From Cladophialophora immunda (Eukaryota > Ascomycota > Eurotiomycetes > Chaetothyriales > Herpotrichiellaceae), in NCBI RefSeq assembly GCF_000835495.1, contig NW_015622546.1, positions 2,711,874-2,775,873 of the forward strand: a DNA stretch of 64,000 nucleotides, written 5' to 3'. A program made the translations under genes and the position numbers. Below, one piece after another: positions 42,785 to 53,249 of the stretch. Every line of letters starts with the position of its first letter. Within the stretch, counting starts at the first letter, position 1. The notes below the pieces were generated by a model. The model was not told where the DNA came from and did not search any database. It saw only the letters and a program-made list of their open reading frames with translations.

Positions 42785-45768
42785 GGTCGCGACGCAGGAT
42801 GGGGTTTCTAGTTCGAATTCTTCGCCGCACGGCCAAATAGCAGAATAATCTCTAGTCAGTGAGGGCTAATACTGGCTTGACAGCAAATTCGCTCGTTGAC
42901 ACTGCGTGAAGTGATCCAATTGCCGCAGGGCAGAAAAAGCGCAGCTGCCCATGGCCTCGCTTCGCGACTCGGTCAACCTGCAACTTTTTCGACGCTGCCA
43001 TTCATTGTCTTGGCGCTACGAGACAAGTAAAATCCGCCCCGAGCCCACGTTGCGGCTCACCTCTGACCCTGCCGCTTTAAAACCCTCTCGCTCGCTACTA
43101 ACTTCTGGACCTCATCCTCTCTCACCTCAACAACCTCAACACTCTACACTCACCTTCGCACTTACCCTGACTTACCCACCCTCGCGCGCCCACTTCGTCT
43201 TGTAATTTTGGGCCCTGTATACCCACCACCGTGCCAGGGATCAAAAATGACAACGCTGGAGGAAGAGTCAATGGTCTCCCTTGCCCCCAGTCACCCTAGC
43301 CTTGAGTCCGGCTGAGGATGGTGATCTCCTTTTCGAACCCTTCACCGTCCCTCCCCCCGTCCCCTTCCCATTGATTACAAAATGGATTCCCGACCCAGTC
43401 CCAGAGCGCCTGCCGTGCGACCTCCTCTCATCGGCCGTCGTTCTGGAGAACTCGTTCTACTGTCATACTTATTGCAGGCCCGCCCTCCTCGTGGCAGCCT
43501 CCATCACACCGATCATAGGTCGACGACCTGTTACTGCAGATGAATTGTTGGCCCAAGCGCTGGCTAATGGCTACAAGAAAGGAGCACGTAAAGAAGTTGA
43601 CGAAACCCGTAGCCGAGGAAAGCATATCGACGAGACGAAGAGGAATCATGAGGGAACTCTTCGACGCTACGTCCTATATACGCGTATTGCTAGACCGAAG
43701 CTCGTCTTGTGCGCCTTCACAGATGGCCTGCTGTATAAGGTGGGACTCCTATGAGCTGCTTGAGTGCAGGGACTCCGTACTTGTGTGCAACTCTGTGCAC
43801 CCTCACGTTGAACGGCCATCGGAGATGTTCGTTCTCGATATTCCCGCTACTGTCTTATTATTTCCCATACACAGAGTGGATCATTGCCTCAATGGCGCCT
43901 GCATCATCATCTCGAGCTTCGAGTTCGACTAACCCATTGCGATTTTCCCGTACGTTATCCTCTAAGATGGTTCTTGTTGTGGGAGAAAGGATTTGGTCTT
44001 ACCTTCCACTCACCATTTAAGAAGCGCTCGAAATACTCTAACTGAGCACACACAGCGAGGCTATGGACCCTGAAATCCCGACCGTGAATTTGTATGGTGA
44101 AGTCGGAGAATTTCGAAGAGTTGAAGAAACACAAGGGATGTAAGCGGCGGGCCGCATGGGCCTGCTACAAAGGGCATACCTCATCAGACCTAGAGCTCGT
44201 ACATTGTGACTTGATACCTCACTGTTTCTCGCTACCATGGCAAAGCCAAACTTCATCCTTTGTGTGTGGCATAGTTCGTATCTGCTCACTTTGTGTTGAA
44301 AATGTACGTTCAAATGATAGTGGGACCTGAAAGACACATTGCCACTAAAGCGCGACTGTGTCAGATGCCGATACAGCAATTTAGTTGCTCGATTTCTTTC
44401 ATACCTCAGCAGGTCGGTTCCGAAGCTGTGTTGTGAGCCAAAAACACTCGCGGTAGAAGCTATTCGTTACGATATGGCTTAAACACTTATGGCGACCGCC
44501 GGAACTACCGGGAAAGGCAGGAGTGCCGAAGGGCAGGGCAGGGGCACAGCCTCGTTGGCAAGGCTGAAACACGTGACCCGTCAACGTGGTCTGTGGAACA
44601 GCTCACAGAGCACCAGGGATCATGAAGGAAGGAGAGCCTATATGACCACAGTCATTCCATAGCTTTACTTCGTAGTCAACTTCCTTCTCAATCATACCCC
44701 TACATTTTAAGCTTGCGGTTGATTCCGCGCGATCATCGCATTACATACTTCGAGCCTTGTAGTGACTCGACGTCAAGGAATACCTAACACTCTTGATACT
44801 TACTCTTCCTATCGCCCACCCTGCCTGTTCCTAGGCCTATTCCTCACAACGATATACTTCCCACCTGCCAAGGAATCAACTTGAGCCGTGACTCCATAGG
44901 GATAGCGGATCATAATATATATCTGGTTACCTTATAGGGCATATAAATACTCGGAATGAAAGAGCGACAAATCTTTAACTAGTATAATAGCCTCTAGAAC
45001 ATGTTATGAACCACTTCACGCGAGTGTGTCACGGGATCAAGGTTTCCTGGTGAGTGGACTATCAAGTAGAGGTATACAATGATCAAGCGAAACCAATCAC
45101 AAGCCTGAAATGTAGGGGTATGATTGAGAAGGAAGTTGACTACGAAGTAAAGTTGTGGAGAACGACTGTGGTTATATAAACCTTCCTTCATCCTTGATCT
45201 GTAGTGCTTAGTTCTCTGTAATCTGTGGCACAGATCCCAAAAGGTCGCGGATCACTTGGGCTAGTCACACGATGCTCAGCCTTACTTCCTCAACCTTGCC
45301 ATCGAGGCTGAGTGATTGCAATCCTTCCGGAACATTTGGTTGTCGCCGGGCCGTATGAAAGTTCACGTCATAACAGAACTGCGGAACTGTTTTTTCTATA
45401 CGGGCGTTCCGCGATTCGTATTATAACGGAATGTCTCCACAATCTTAATACTCCAGATATCTTGCCCGGGGCCCCGGAGCGACAAAAAATTACCCCGGAT
45501 CCCTAACCGAGGCCAGATCGAGCCGAATCATGGGGTTGAACTATGAGGCCGAGGGCTCCTATATACCAAGGGCTGGTATCATATATCTCAGCATCCTTGA
45601 ACTTATGGAGAGGTAATTTGAAGCTGGCGTCAAAACTTGAAAGTTGAACCTTCAACCCGGTAGTTTAGCACATCACTGAAAGAAATTTCTGAACTACCAC
45701 TGTCCAGTCCAGCTTGCTAGGCCGACTTAGACACACAGGACTCCTGGGAGGCTCTTCTCATCCAAATT
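42785..45768. other. 3-kb stretch without supported gene
   Basis: The first 450 bp are the U2AF65 promoter side and a CT-rich leader-like tract. A frame at 43,281-43,754 (+) ends in LLYKVGLL and starts only at TTG; it has no recognisable domain and shares its DNA with competing frames. I do not call it a gene. The interval 44,547-45,310 is an imperfect inverted repeat listed separately. The 450 bp before 45,769 are presumably the promoter of the transporter. Confidence 0.45.
44547..45310. repeat. Large imperfect inverted repeat with 45-bp perfect core
   Basis: Bases 44663-44707 are the exact reverse complement of 45108-45152 (45 bp). Similarity continues outward and inward with gaps. Outer ends 44547-44567 and 45290-45310 match as inverted copies of CAGCCTCGNTGGCAAGG, each arm has a TATATGACCACAG / TATATAACCACAG motif, and GATCATCGCAT / GATCATTGTAT lies on the inner side. 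Arms are over 200 bp with about 300 bp between. It may be a fold-back element or two convergent, decayed copies of a short transcription unit with its promoter. Confidence 0.8.
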
Positions 45769-47673
45769 ATGTCGCTGCAAAAGAACGAAGTCGAAACGGG
45801 CATTGCTCACGTCGAAAACAAGGAGCCTTCTGCCGGGTCATATACTATTGGTGGATTTCAGACTCACGAAGAAGCACTCCCCAAGGGGTATTCTTACAAC
45901 TACCGAACCATCGGGACGTTTGTCGCGGGCGTCCTCAGTGCGATATGTGGCATTGGCGGGTTCAGCTTCGCTGCACCGCTCCTGGGCACGATCAACACTG
46001 CGCTTGGACCGACTGTCGATATTGACTGGGTTGCGATTGTCTTCAACTTGACTGGGGCAGTGAGTATGCCTATCTGCGGCCGTGCAATGGACATCTTTGG
46101 ACGCAGGTGGATCGTGGTTTGCCTCGCCGGCGTGGCCCTTGTCGGCGCCATCGTAAACGCCAGTGCACAGAATATCCCTTCCCTCATTGTCGGTACTGCG
46201 TTGATGGGATTGGCGGCACCGGCACAGACCTGTTACAATGTGATTCTCGGAGAGCTGGTGCCCATGAAACACCGGTACACAATGGGAGGACTGATCTTCG
46301 TCTTCGCTGGCATCCCAACAGCCTTCTCAGCAGCCATTGCACAAGGCATTGCGGAAAACACGAATGCCGGCTGGAGAGGCGTCTACTACATGGTTGTCGC
46401 GTTCAATGCAGTCAGCTTTTGTGGCTACTTGGTCTGTTACCACCCGCCAACATTCGAGATGAAGCATGGCCGAGAGAGAAAGATTCAATATCTGAAACAG
46501 TTCGACTTTGGCGGAAGTGCGCTCTTTATCAGTGGTCTCTCTCTTCTACTCATGGGCCTTTTATGGGGAGGATCTCGATATCCATGGCACTCGGCAGCCG
46601 TGATTTCAACCATTGTCATTTGCAGAGTCTGTCTGATCTGCTTCTGGGTCTACGAGGCCCTAGTGCCTCTCAAAGAACCGTTAATGCCCCATCGTCTCTT
46701 TAACAAGGAGTGGCTTGCTGCCGTGACTTGCCTCGGGTTTGCCGCCAGTGCCTTCTATGGATTCTCGATCATCTGGCCCCAGATGGTTGCGAACATGTAT
46801 TCCACCAATTCGACCACCATCAATGGAGTCACCTCCAGTATTCCCGGCCTTGGAATGGGATGTGGAGGAATGATCGGGAGCGTACTCGCAAAGGGTCTCA
46901 AACGGACCAAGATTATCATGGTTGCATCTTTTCTCGTTGGGGGGACCTTGCTGGCGTGTAAGTGCTGGGTCTTTCCTCTCTCCTTCTCAAGACGTTCTGG
47001 ACCTGACTGTGCAATCTAGGCATGGCGACTTGTACTCCTGACACTAGAGGCCGGGCGATTGCGCTGTTGTTCTGCGGAGCAAGCTGTCTGGGTCATGTAG
47101 AAGTGATTGGAATTGCCATGGCCACGCTCCTCGTTAAGGATCAACGAGACATCGGCATTGGTATGCTGACTCCACTGGGACGGTTCCAGGAGCAAAGACT
47201 GACAAGGAACAGCTGGCCAGCTTGGTATTAGCTTTCGAACCGCGATCTCTGTTGTGGGAACCGCGATCTATACGGCTGTCCTCTCCACTCGGTTGGGAAA
47301 GACCATTCCGGATCAGGTCCCAAAAGCATTGGCTGCTGCTGGCCTGCCCCAGGACGACATTCCCTTGTTCATCTCGGCCTTGTCGTCGGGAACCTCGCTA
47401 TCAGATGTGCCTGGAACAACACCCAAAATCATTGCTGTCGGAACCAGAGCTTACCAACTTGCGTCTGCCGATGCCTATCGCACAGTATTCTACACCACCA
47501 TCGCCTTCAGCCTCCTAGGCGCAATTGCCAGCCTGTGGGTTCCTGATAGCTACCAGTTGATGACCGGAGACATTGCTGCGAGATTGAACATCAATAGTGA
47601 TGATCAGCCTGAAGAAGCGGTGAATCACGATAATAAACCAAGTCAGGACGATGAGCAAACAGGGTGCTCATGA
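45769..47673 (+). CDS. MFS transporter, TRI12-like (trichothecene efflux pump family)
   Basis: This is a proton-coupled exporter of the major facilitator superfamily, DHA type with about 14 membrane passes, related to fungal TRI12/siderophore pumps; the substrate is unknown. Exons are 45769-46957, 47020-47160 and 47213-47673; introns of 62 and 52 bp restore frame and give 596 residues. A hydrophilic N-tail of about 45 residues precedes the first helix (GTFVAGVLSAICGIGGFSFA). Visible family marks are GRAMDIFGRRW after helix 2, the CYNVILGELVPMKHRYTMGG segment, GWRGVYYMVVAFNAVSF, and YLKQFDFGGSALFISGLSLL before helix 7. The tail is acidic. It is the first of three plus-strand genes that may work together with two peroxisomal lipid enzymes. 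Confidence 0.9.
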
Positions 47674-48372
47674 GTAATTGCAGTCAGATGCAAGTCGATG
47701 ATGGATTGCGACTCGTGTGACGCTGCAGATGGTCGGTATACGACACACTGTGATTTTGTGTCCTCAGGAGACAGGATCTTGGTCGAGGATATGAATTTTG
47801 AAAATGGGCCATTGCGTAGGGCCACGAAATGATACTGCTTTTTTCTTTCGTTCTCTCGAACTGCACAATATGTGCAATTGGTCTCGCTAAAAGTCATGTC
47901 ATGCTAGCCGCCATAATCATCTCTTCGTTCACCATGAGCTTTCCGGAATCTTAAATCTGCCTGAAATCCAACTCCTGTTTCGCTGTCAACGACGAGCCCA
48001 TGGTGCTTGACCCACGAACGCAGAACCGGGCTCTGACGGGTCAAAATGCAGTCTTGTGATGCCTGGCTCCCAGCTGAGGAGTGAGACACCTCGGTTGGCT
48101 GTACCCAGCTCGGTAGGTCAGAATGGACAGCGTCCAAACAGACCTCGGTCATTTTTATCCGCCCACAAATCCCAGTCTAAGCACAGAGGACGATTGAACC
48201 GGTATTCACGCAGGGTCTTGTCCCGTGTTTGCATTGCTGAGATAACGGGAAAATAACATTGCAGGCAGCGGATGTTTTGTAAAGAACCCAGTTCATTACA
48301 GCCGTCGAGTTTTTTGACCCATTTTCAATGCAAGTATAGTCTGGTTGAACAGAACTGTCTCGTGTGGACGAC
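47674..48372. other. Intergenic, transporter to isomerase
   Basis: This 700-bp spacer holds the 3' end of the transporter and the promoter of the enoyl-CoA hydratase/isomerase gene. No other gene is seen. Confidence 0.5.
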
Positions 48373-48739
48373 ATGGCTCTCTCACCTCCCGCTTCGTATG
48401 CCACCCTCCCAGTCCGACATATCAAGGTCTGCCATGTGCCCGAGTCGTCGCCAACTCCAACACCAGTCATTTTGATCCAAATTAACAGGCCAGAAATACT
48501 CAATGCCTTTACGGACTGGACACGAGAGGATCTCGAACTGGTCTACAGCCTTGCCGATGTCGACCCACGCGTCAAATGTCTCGTCTTGACGGGCAGTGGC
48601 AAGGCTTTCTGTGCGGGGATGGATCTCCAGATGGGGTTGAAGGCAGCAAAGAAAGGCCAAGCAGGCCTAGAAGGTCAAAAGGAGAGAGAAGTTGACCACC
48701 GAGACTCGTAAGTGTTTTCGTCATGTTCATGCCTTTTCT

Positions 48740-48785
<46 letters not shown>

Positions 48786-49435
48786 TGACACTGCACAGTG
48801 GAGGTCGGACAGTGCTGGCAATTCACAGATGCTCCAAGCCTACCATCGCCGCAATCAATGGGGCAGCAGTCGGTGTGGGCATCACAATGTGCCTTCCTGC
48901 GAGTATCCGTGTTGCCTATGCCAAAGCGAAAATCGGCTTTGTCTTTGGCCAACGAGGCCTTGTGATGGAAGCTTGCTCGTCATTTTTCCTTCCTCGTCTC
49001 ATCGGCCACTCGAGAGCCATATTTCTGACGAGCACCGGGGCCGTCTACCCTGCCGAGTCGCCCCACTTTGGCTCTCTCTTTGCCGACATCTTGCCTTCTC
49101 CTGAAGCAACCCTTGCGAGAGCACTGGAGCTTGCGCACGATATGGTGACAAAGACATCAATTGTGTCCAACAAGTTGATGCGAGACCTTATGTACCGTGG
49201 CCCGGACAGCGCAGAGGAGGCTCATCTTCTCGATTCCAAGGTTATCCACGGTCTCTTTGGTAAGAAAGATAATATGGAGGGAATGCAAAGCTTTCTGGAA
49301 AAGCGTGCTGCGACCTTCACAGGCTCCTTGCCTGATGATGGTCCAGATGTGTACCCGTGGTGGCGGCCTATCGATGTTGGCGTCAACTCTCAACTGCCGA
49401 ACCAAGGCCCGAGTCCCAACAAAGCGAAGCTGTGA
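48373..49435 (+). CDS. Enoyl-CoA hydratase/isomerase family protein, peroxisomal
   Basis: This is a crotonase-fold enzyme, most likely a peroxisomal delta3,delta2-enoyl-CoA isomerase or hydratase acting in beta-oxidation. Exons are 48373-48707 and 48799-49435, joining within a Ser codon, and give 323 residues. The oxyanion-hole segments are GKAFCAGMDL and NGAAVGVGITM. A Glu in RGLVMEACSSFFLPRLIG sits where family members place the catalytic acid. The C-terminus is AKL, a type 1 peroxisomal targeting signal. The 91-bp intron contains a 43-base G run just upstream of the CACTGCACAG acceptor. If the run were retained, it would read as poly-Gly. The gene lies 0.5 kb upstream of a dienoyl-CoA reductase, consistent with a shared role in handling unsaturated acyl chains. 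Confidence 0.88.
48741..48783 (+). repeat. 43-bp homopolymeric G run in an intron
   Basis: An uninterrupted run of 43 G lies in the intron of the isomerase gene, ending 15 bp before the acceptor AG. Its exact length may be a consensus artefact of assembly. Confidence 0.9.
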
Positions 49436-49929
49436 TAGATTTGAGAGAACGGAGGGTGCAAAAAACCACAAACTTCTAACATGTGGTTCTTGATCAGAAC
49501 ATTCTCCAATGAGCATTCATATCCTGATAATAGAATACAAAATTTTCCCCTGCGAACGAACCTAGCTCAACAAGCCCATCTGGTGTGTGAATGAGCAAGT
49601 TGTGTTTTGTCTTGCCTAGTGATTGAGCCGAATGATCTGAAGGGGAAGAATTTTAGCTCTGAAGGAGGACATCCTTCTCTGCTGCCCAGTCATGAACCAT
49701 CAATCGGCGGCCGTGGCCTCTCTAGTCTCGAGAGACCGAGGATAATTGTCGGACGGTTTTGAACCGAATGGACGTGGCTGGTGACGGCTCTTCAAGCCTT
49801 TAGGACGGGGCTGAACAACGGGGGCCTCACATCGATATCGCTCATCACTTGACTAAGAAACATATTGAGATGATGCCAACGTTCTGTACAACTTTTGATC
49901 TCTGATGGTGTAAGTAGTCCTCTTCTGAT
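49436..49929. other. Intergenic, isomerase to reductase
   Basis: This is a 494-bp spacer with the isomerase 3' end and the reductase promoter. No gene or RNA is visible. Confidence 0.5.
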
Positions 49930-50593
49930 ATGGCCAGCTCAACAACGAACGTGGTCTCTGAAGTTTGGAAACGTGGAATCTTCGAAAACAGGGTGGTATT
50001 TTGCACGGGAGGAAATGGATCTATCTGCTCGGTGCAGGTCCAGGCACTGGTCTATCTCAAAGCCGATGCATGTGTCGTGGGTCGCAATGTTAAGAAGACG
50101 GAACTTGTGGCCCAGCGCATTGCCTCGTGCCGCCCAGGTTGCAAGGTTCTTGGTATTGGTGGTGTCGATGTTCGCAAAGTCGAGAGCCTCAAGAATGCGG
50201 TTGAGCGTTGCGTCAAAGAACTGGGAAGTCTGGATTTTCTAATGTAAGAATCTTGACTGATCAAAGAGGCATCTCTCATCTGACAAGGTCCATGCTGACT
50301 GAATCGATAGAGCTGGTGCTGCTGGAAATTTCCTGTCACCTCTACACAAATTATCCCCGAACGCCTTCAAGTCGGTGATCGATATTGATGTCCTCGGTTC
50401 ATACAATATCACGAAACTCGCGCTGCCTCATCTAGTCAGCTCGGTCCAACAGAACAACTCCTACTCGTCCACCCCTGCCGGCCGAATTATCTATGTGTCT
50501 GCGACCCTCCACTACACAGGCATCCCGTTGCAAGCACACGCCTCGGTGGCCAAAGCCGGAATCGACGCACTCTCATCTAGTGTCGCGATCGAA
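49930..50593 (+). pseudogene. SPS19: Peroxisomal 2,4-dienoyl-CoA reductase, 3' part split off by a retrotransposon
   Basis: This short-chain dehydrogenase reduces 2,4-dienoyl-CoA with NADPH so that polyunsaturated fatty acids can enter beta-oxidation. Exon 1 is 49930-50243, then a 67-bp intron, and exon 2 starts at 50311 (IAGAAGNFLSPL). The Rossmann motif is TGGNGSI, the family VGRN and VDVR segments follow, and VSATLHYTG and HASVAKAG hold the active-site Lys. After SSSVAIE (codon 199) native sequence stops at 50593. It is replaced by TGTTACCC, the left end of a copia-type LTR. Translation would run on about 26 foreign codons to a stop at 50674. The NADPH-binding half is intact, but about a third of the enzyme and its expected peroxisomal signal are missing; the rest must lie beyond the window. 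Confidence 0.88.
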
Positions 50594-50852
50594 TGTTACC
50601 CTAACCATGTTAGGAAGGTTAGCCGGTTATTTTCACGCCGGCACTTAAAACTGCCGCGCAAGTCTCTCCATTAGATAGATCAATCAAGTTATTAATCCAA
50701 TAGGTTATGAGCGCCTAAACGCTTGATTACGCGTTGCTCAAGCGTCGTTTGGTTCATCCTAGGTCATCCTTTCCTAACTATCTAGCAGGAATAACCTATC
50801 CTTCGTTTTACGGGTTGTATTGTTAGTTATGCAGTAACGGTGTCCTAGTTAG
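50594..50852 (+). mobile_element. Left end (partial LTR) of Ty1/copia element
   Basis: Foreign sequence begins with TGTTACCC directly after the last reductase codon. It stops at 50852, where the gypsy 3' LTR begins after GTTAG. The same sequence resumes at 59564 after the second GTTAG and reaches CAACAACA near 59591, so the uninterrupted LTR would be about 287 bp. A possible target duplication at its left is TCGAA; the right side is outside the window. Confidence 0.6.
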
Positions 50853-51271
50853 TGTTACGAGCTGCTATATGACACGTGAGGTGTCCACAGGCAAACCCGC
50901 GGTGGTTTACTTAGTGATATAGTAGGGAGGGACGCTATAGCTGAGACTGGAAACTAAGTGTATAGTATACAGACCTATACGTATAGTAGAAGATCGTGAG
51001 GAACTCGATTCTATGTAACTATTATTAACTACGAGGAGAACTATATAGCTAAGTGCGGCTATATACTACCTAGGATACATATTTAATATGTTACTCTATT
51101 AGATATATTAAACATATCAACATATTTCTGAGCCTATCTAGGTATATTACTCTATTACCCCGCTAGGTTATGCTAACATATTTACTAAGATACTAACGTC
51201 TGATATATTCTCCTCGGTCGACCTTCCTCCTTATCTTTCCCCTTAGCCTCCTATATAGTCAGTTCGTAATA
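50853..51271 (-). repeat. 3' LTR of gypsy copy A
   Basis: This 419-bp LTR has ends TGTTACGA on the plus strand and TTCGTAATA at the inner side (CA mutated to TA). It is about as long as, and collinear with, 59140-59558 and 62214-62632. Differences among the three are C/T and G/A transitions where checked. Confidence 0.9.
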
Positions 51272-51284
51272 CCTCCCCCTCCTC
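51272..51284 (-). promoter_or_regulatory. Polypurine tract of gypsy copy A
   Basis: On the minus strand AGAGGAGGGGAGG abuts the start of the 3' LTR, the position of the plus-strand DNA primer in LTR retrotransposons. It fixes the element's orientation. The same tract is next to the second copy's LTR at 62633-62645, with one mutation. Confidence 0.85.
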
Positions 51285-51425
51285 TAACGTATACGTTACC
51301 CTTAACGTACTTAAGGTAAGCGTATCCCTTCCCTTCCACCTTTTACTTCTTCCTTATAGCTAATTATACTAAAGGTTCCGAAACCCCCTCGATCCTAACG
51401 ATACCGTAACTTAGGTAACGCTATT

Positions 51426-51914
51426 ATGAAGCTCGGCTCCCGCGCTCCTAATCCCTACCTAGAGTGCACTAAGTCGTACTCTATCTACATTATCCGTCGT
51501 AGTTATTTAAAGTACGGTCCCTATACTAAAAAGAACATAACTTATTATAGTTACTTTTCTAAGGCTAAGTTTGATCGACTCGAAAATAAGAAGTAGGAGT
51601 TAATTCAGTAAGGCTAGGAGGCCTAAAATTTAATATTAGCCTTAGCTAAGTAATTATTAGAAACTTAGTAGCGTATCGCTAATATGAATAAAAGAGTAGA
51701 TATCCTAACGAAACGTTAGGAGGACATAGCGGATCGTGAGGCGGCGGCCTTAGGTCTACTAGATAATAGTGATAGTGCGGATATAGCGATAATAGACGTA
51801 GATCCCTTTATCTAGGATAATCTAGCTTTTAATGCGGTTATTTTTTCTGATCCGTCCCTCCCTTTTCCCGAGTTTAGGGACATAGAGTAGCTCCCTAAGT
51901 TATCTAATCGATGA
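51426..51914 (+). pseudogene. Antisense accessory frame of gypsy copy A
   Basis: This reads on the opposite strand to pol, between chromodomain and 3' LTR: ATG 51426 to TGA 51912-51914, 163 codons. In-frame stops before that are TAG or TAA, as expected from CAG/CAA after RIP. The same frame exists without indels in copy B (62787-63275). The N-terminal third has many Tyr plus Cys that suggest a former Cys-rich, zinc-finger-like region (Cys to Tyr is the RIP outcome; YLEC in copy A is YLEY in copy B, while LKYGP in A is SKCGP in B). The middle looks like a Gln/Leu/Ala-rich helix with NLILALAK and MNKRVDILTKR, a possible coiled coil. The end is acidic (DNSDSADIAIIDVDPFI). I know no named family for it. 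Confidence 0.6.
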
Positions 51915-52249
51915 TTCTTTAGTACTATCGCTCTTTATTCTAATCTCTAGGCTTAATTCTAGATAATCTAATGTAGTACTAGTAGTATTTAATAATAAGT
52001 GTCTTAGGTACGTTTTCCCTTAGTTCCTAGGTATTAGGTTCCATTATTAACTAATATACTAAGTATCGCGTCAGTACTAGGAACCCTTAATAGACTAATA
52101 TCTTTTCTAACTTCACTTCTTACATCCCGTAGAGTCCTACGTTAGTTATCCCTCGCTAGCGTTTAGTATTAGTCTTATTTTCTAGTTCTAGTTCTTTCGG
52201 GATAATAGGTCGCGTACCTATTCTTTAATAGTATTCCTTCTTTACTCTA

Positions 52250-52727
52250 GATAGTAAGTTATCACTATATTCCTAAGTGTTCTCTAAATCGTCATATCCT
52301 AACTACTTAACTAGGTATATATCGATACACTTAATAGCTTCTGATCCGGGGCTAAAGTTAACTAACCTCTTAATCTTATACTTTAGTTCTCCTATTTCCT
52401 TATCGATCTCCACTAGTCCTAGTTTCGCGTTTAGATCCCTATATAGTTCTAGTAGGGATTTATAGAATACTAAGTGTATTTCTAGTATCTTTAGGAGATC
52501 TAGTTCATATATAATTAGTTCTAGTTTCTTTTTAATACGATATAGTCCGATTTTAGTATAATCTAGTTTATCGCTTAGTCGTTTTATTTTGATATTTTTT
52601 CTTCTTATATAGACTATCTCTCTCTCTTTAAGGTCTAGTCCCTTAGATCTTCTTCTATTTTCTCTTTTTATTATTTTTTCTGATATTTTTTATAATTCCT
52701 TTTATATTATATTATGTAGCTCTTTTA
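52250..52727 (-). pseudogene. Integrase C-terminus and chromodomain of gypsy copy A
   Basis: On the minus strand a readable stretch contains SDKLDYTKIGLYRIKKKL, then YKSLLELYRDLN, and finally IYLVK-stop-LGYDDLENT-stop-E. The last is the mark of a chromodomain (aromatic Trp residues lost to TAG). This places the element among chromoviruses. A plus-strand frame at 52277-52465 is only its shadow. The solo LTR just to the right separates it from the integrase core. Confidence 0.75.
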
Positions 52728-53149
52728 TCTTATTAACCTTTGTGGAATATCGCTATTTGGGCGTACGGCCTAATTAGGCCTAGCGCTTTATCACGTGACT
52801 AGTGGATACTACTAGTCTATACTAGTACTAGATCACGTGGTATAAGTGGCGATACTAGGTGGTGTGATCGCTTATTAATAGCGATTCAAGGGATTTCTTT
52901 TATCTTCTATTATTACCACCTATTATCTATATAAGGACGCTTCTACCTCCTAGATAGTTATCTCAACTTAAGTCTTTTAGTATCTAGTAAATGACCTCCT
53001 CCGACCGTACACTCAGACCTTCTAACAACCTTAATCCTTACTTCTTCCGATATTAGTTTCTTAAATTTTAGTGTCTTAAATATGTTTAGATAGTATCTAT
53101 AGGTTACGTAAAATAATGATATTCCTATTACGGCAGTACTATTATTAAA
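52728..53149. repeat. 422 bp identical to the far side of the gap (left copy)
   Basis: This block is the same, base for base as read, as 53250-53671. It ends exactly at the N run. The pair is best explained as one contig end overlapping the next contig start, not a biological duplication. Confidence 0.85.
52741..53027 (+). mobile_element. Solo LTR of a third family, left assembly copy
   Basis: This 287-bp unit begins TGTGGAATATCG and ends TTCTAACA. It is flanked by the 5-bp direct repeat ACCTT on both sides, so it is a solo LTR inserted in the gypsy integrase region. It is the same insertion as 53263-53549, seen twice because of the gap overlap. Its strand is arbitrary. Confidence 0.85.
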
Positions 53150-53249
53150 NNNNNNNNNNNNNNNNNNNNNNNNNNNNNNNNNNNNNNNNNNNNNNNNNNN
53201 NNNNNNNNNNNNNNNNNNNNNNNNNNNNNNNNNNNNNNNNNNNNNNNNN
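53150..53249. other. Assembly gap of 100 N
   Basis: Exactly 100 N, a conventional unknown-size gap. Both sides carry the same 422 bp, so the gap is probably of negative length (overlapping contigs). Confidence 0.97.

Noticed and set aside
43281..43754. 157-codon plus-strand frame downstream of a CT-rich leader
   Set aside because: It opens only at TTG, and the nearby ATG (43,248) is in another frame and stops after 22 codons. No motif is visible.
48692..49104. Frames with a poly-Gly run beside the isomerase gene
   Set aside because: They arise from reading the intronic 43-G run. Splicing 48708-48798 restores the crotonase frame without it.
52277..52465. Plus-strand frame MFSKSSYPNYL..., repeated at 63638-63826
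   Set aside because: It is the reverse-strand shadow of the gypsy integrase C-terminus/chromodomain, which reads sensibly on the minus strand.
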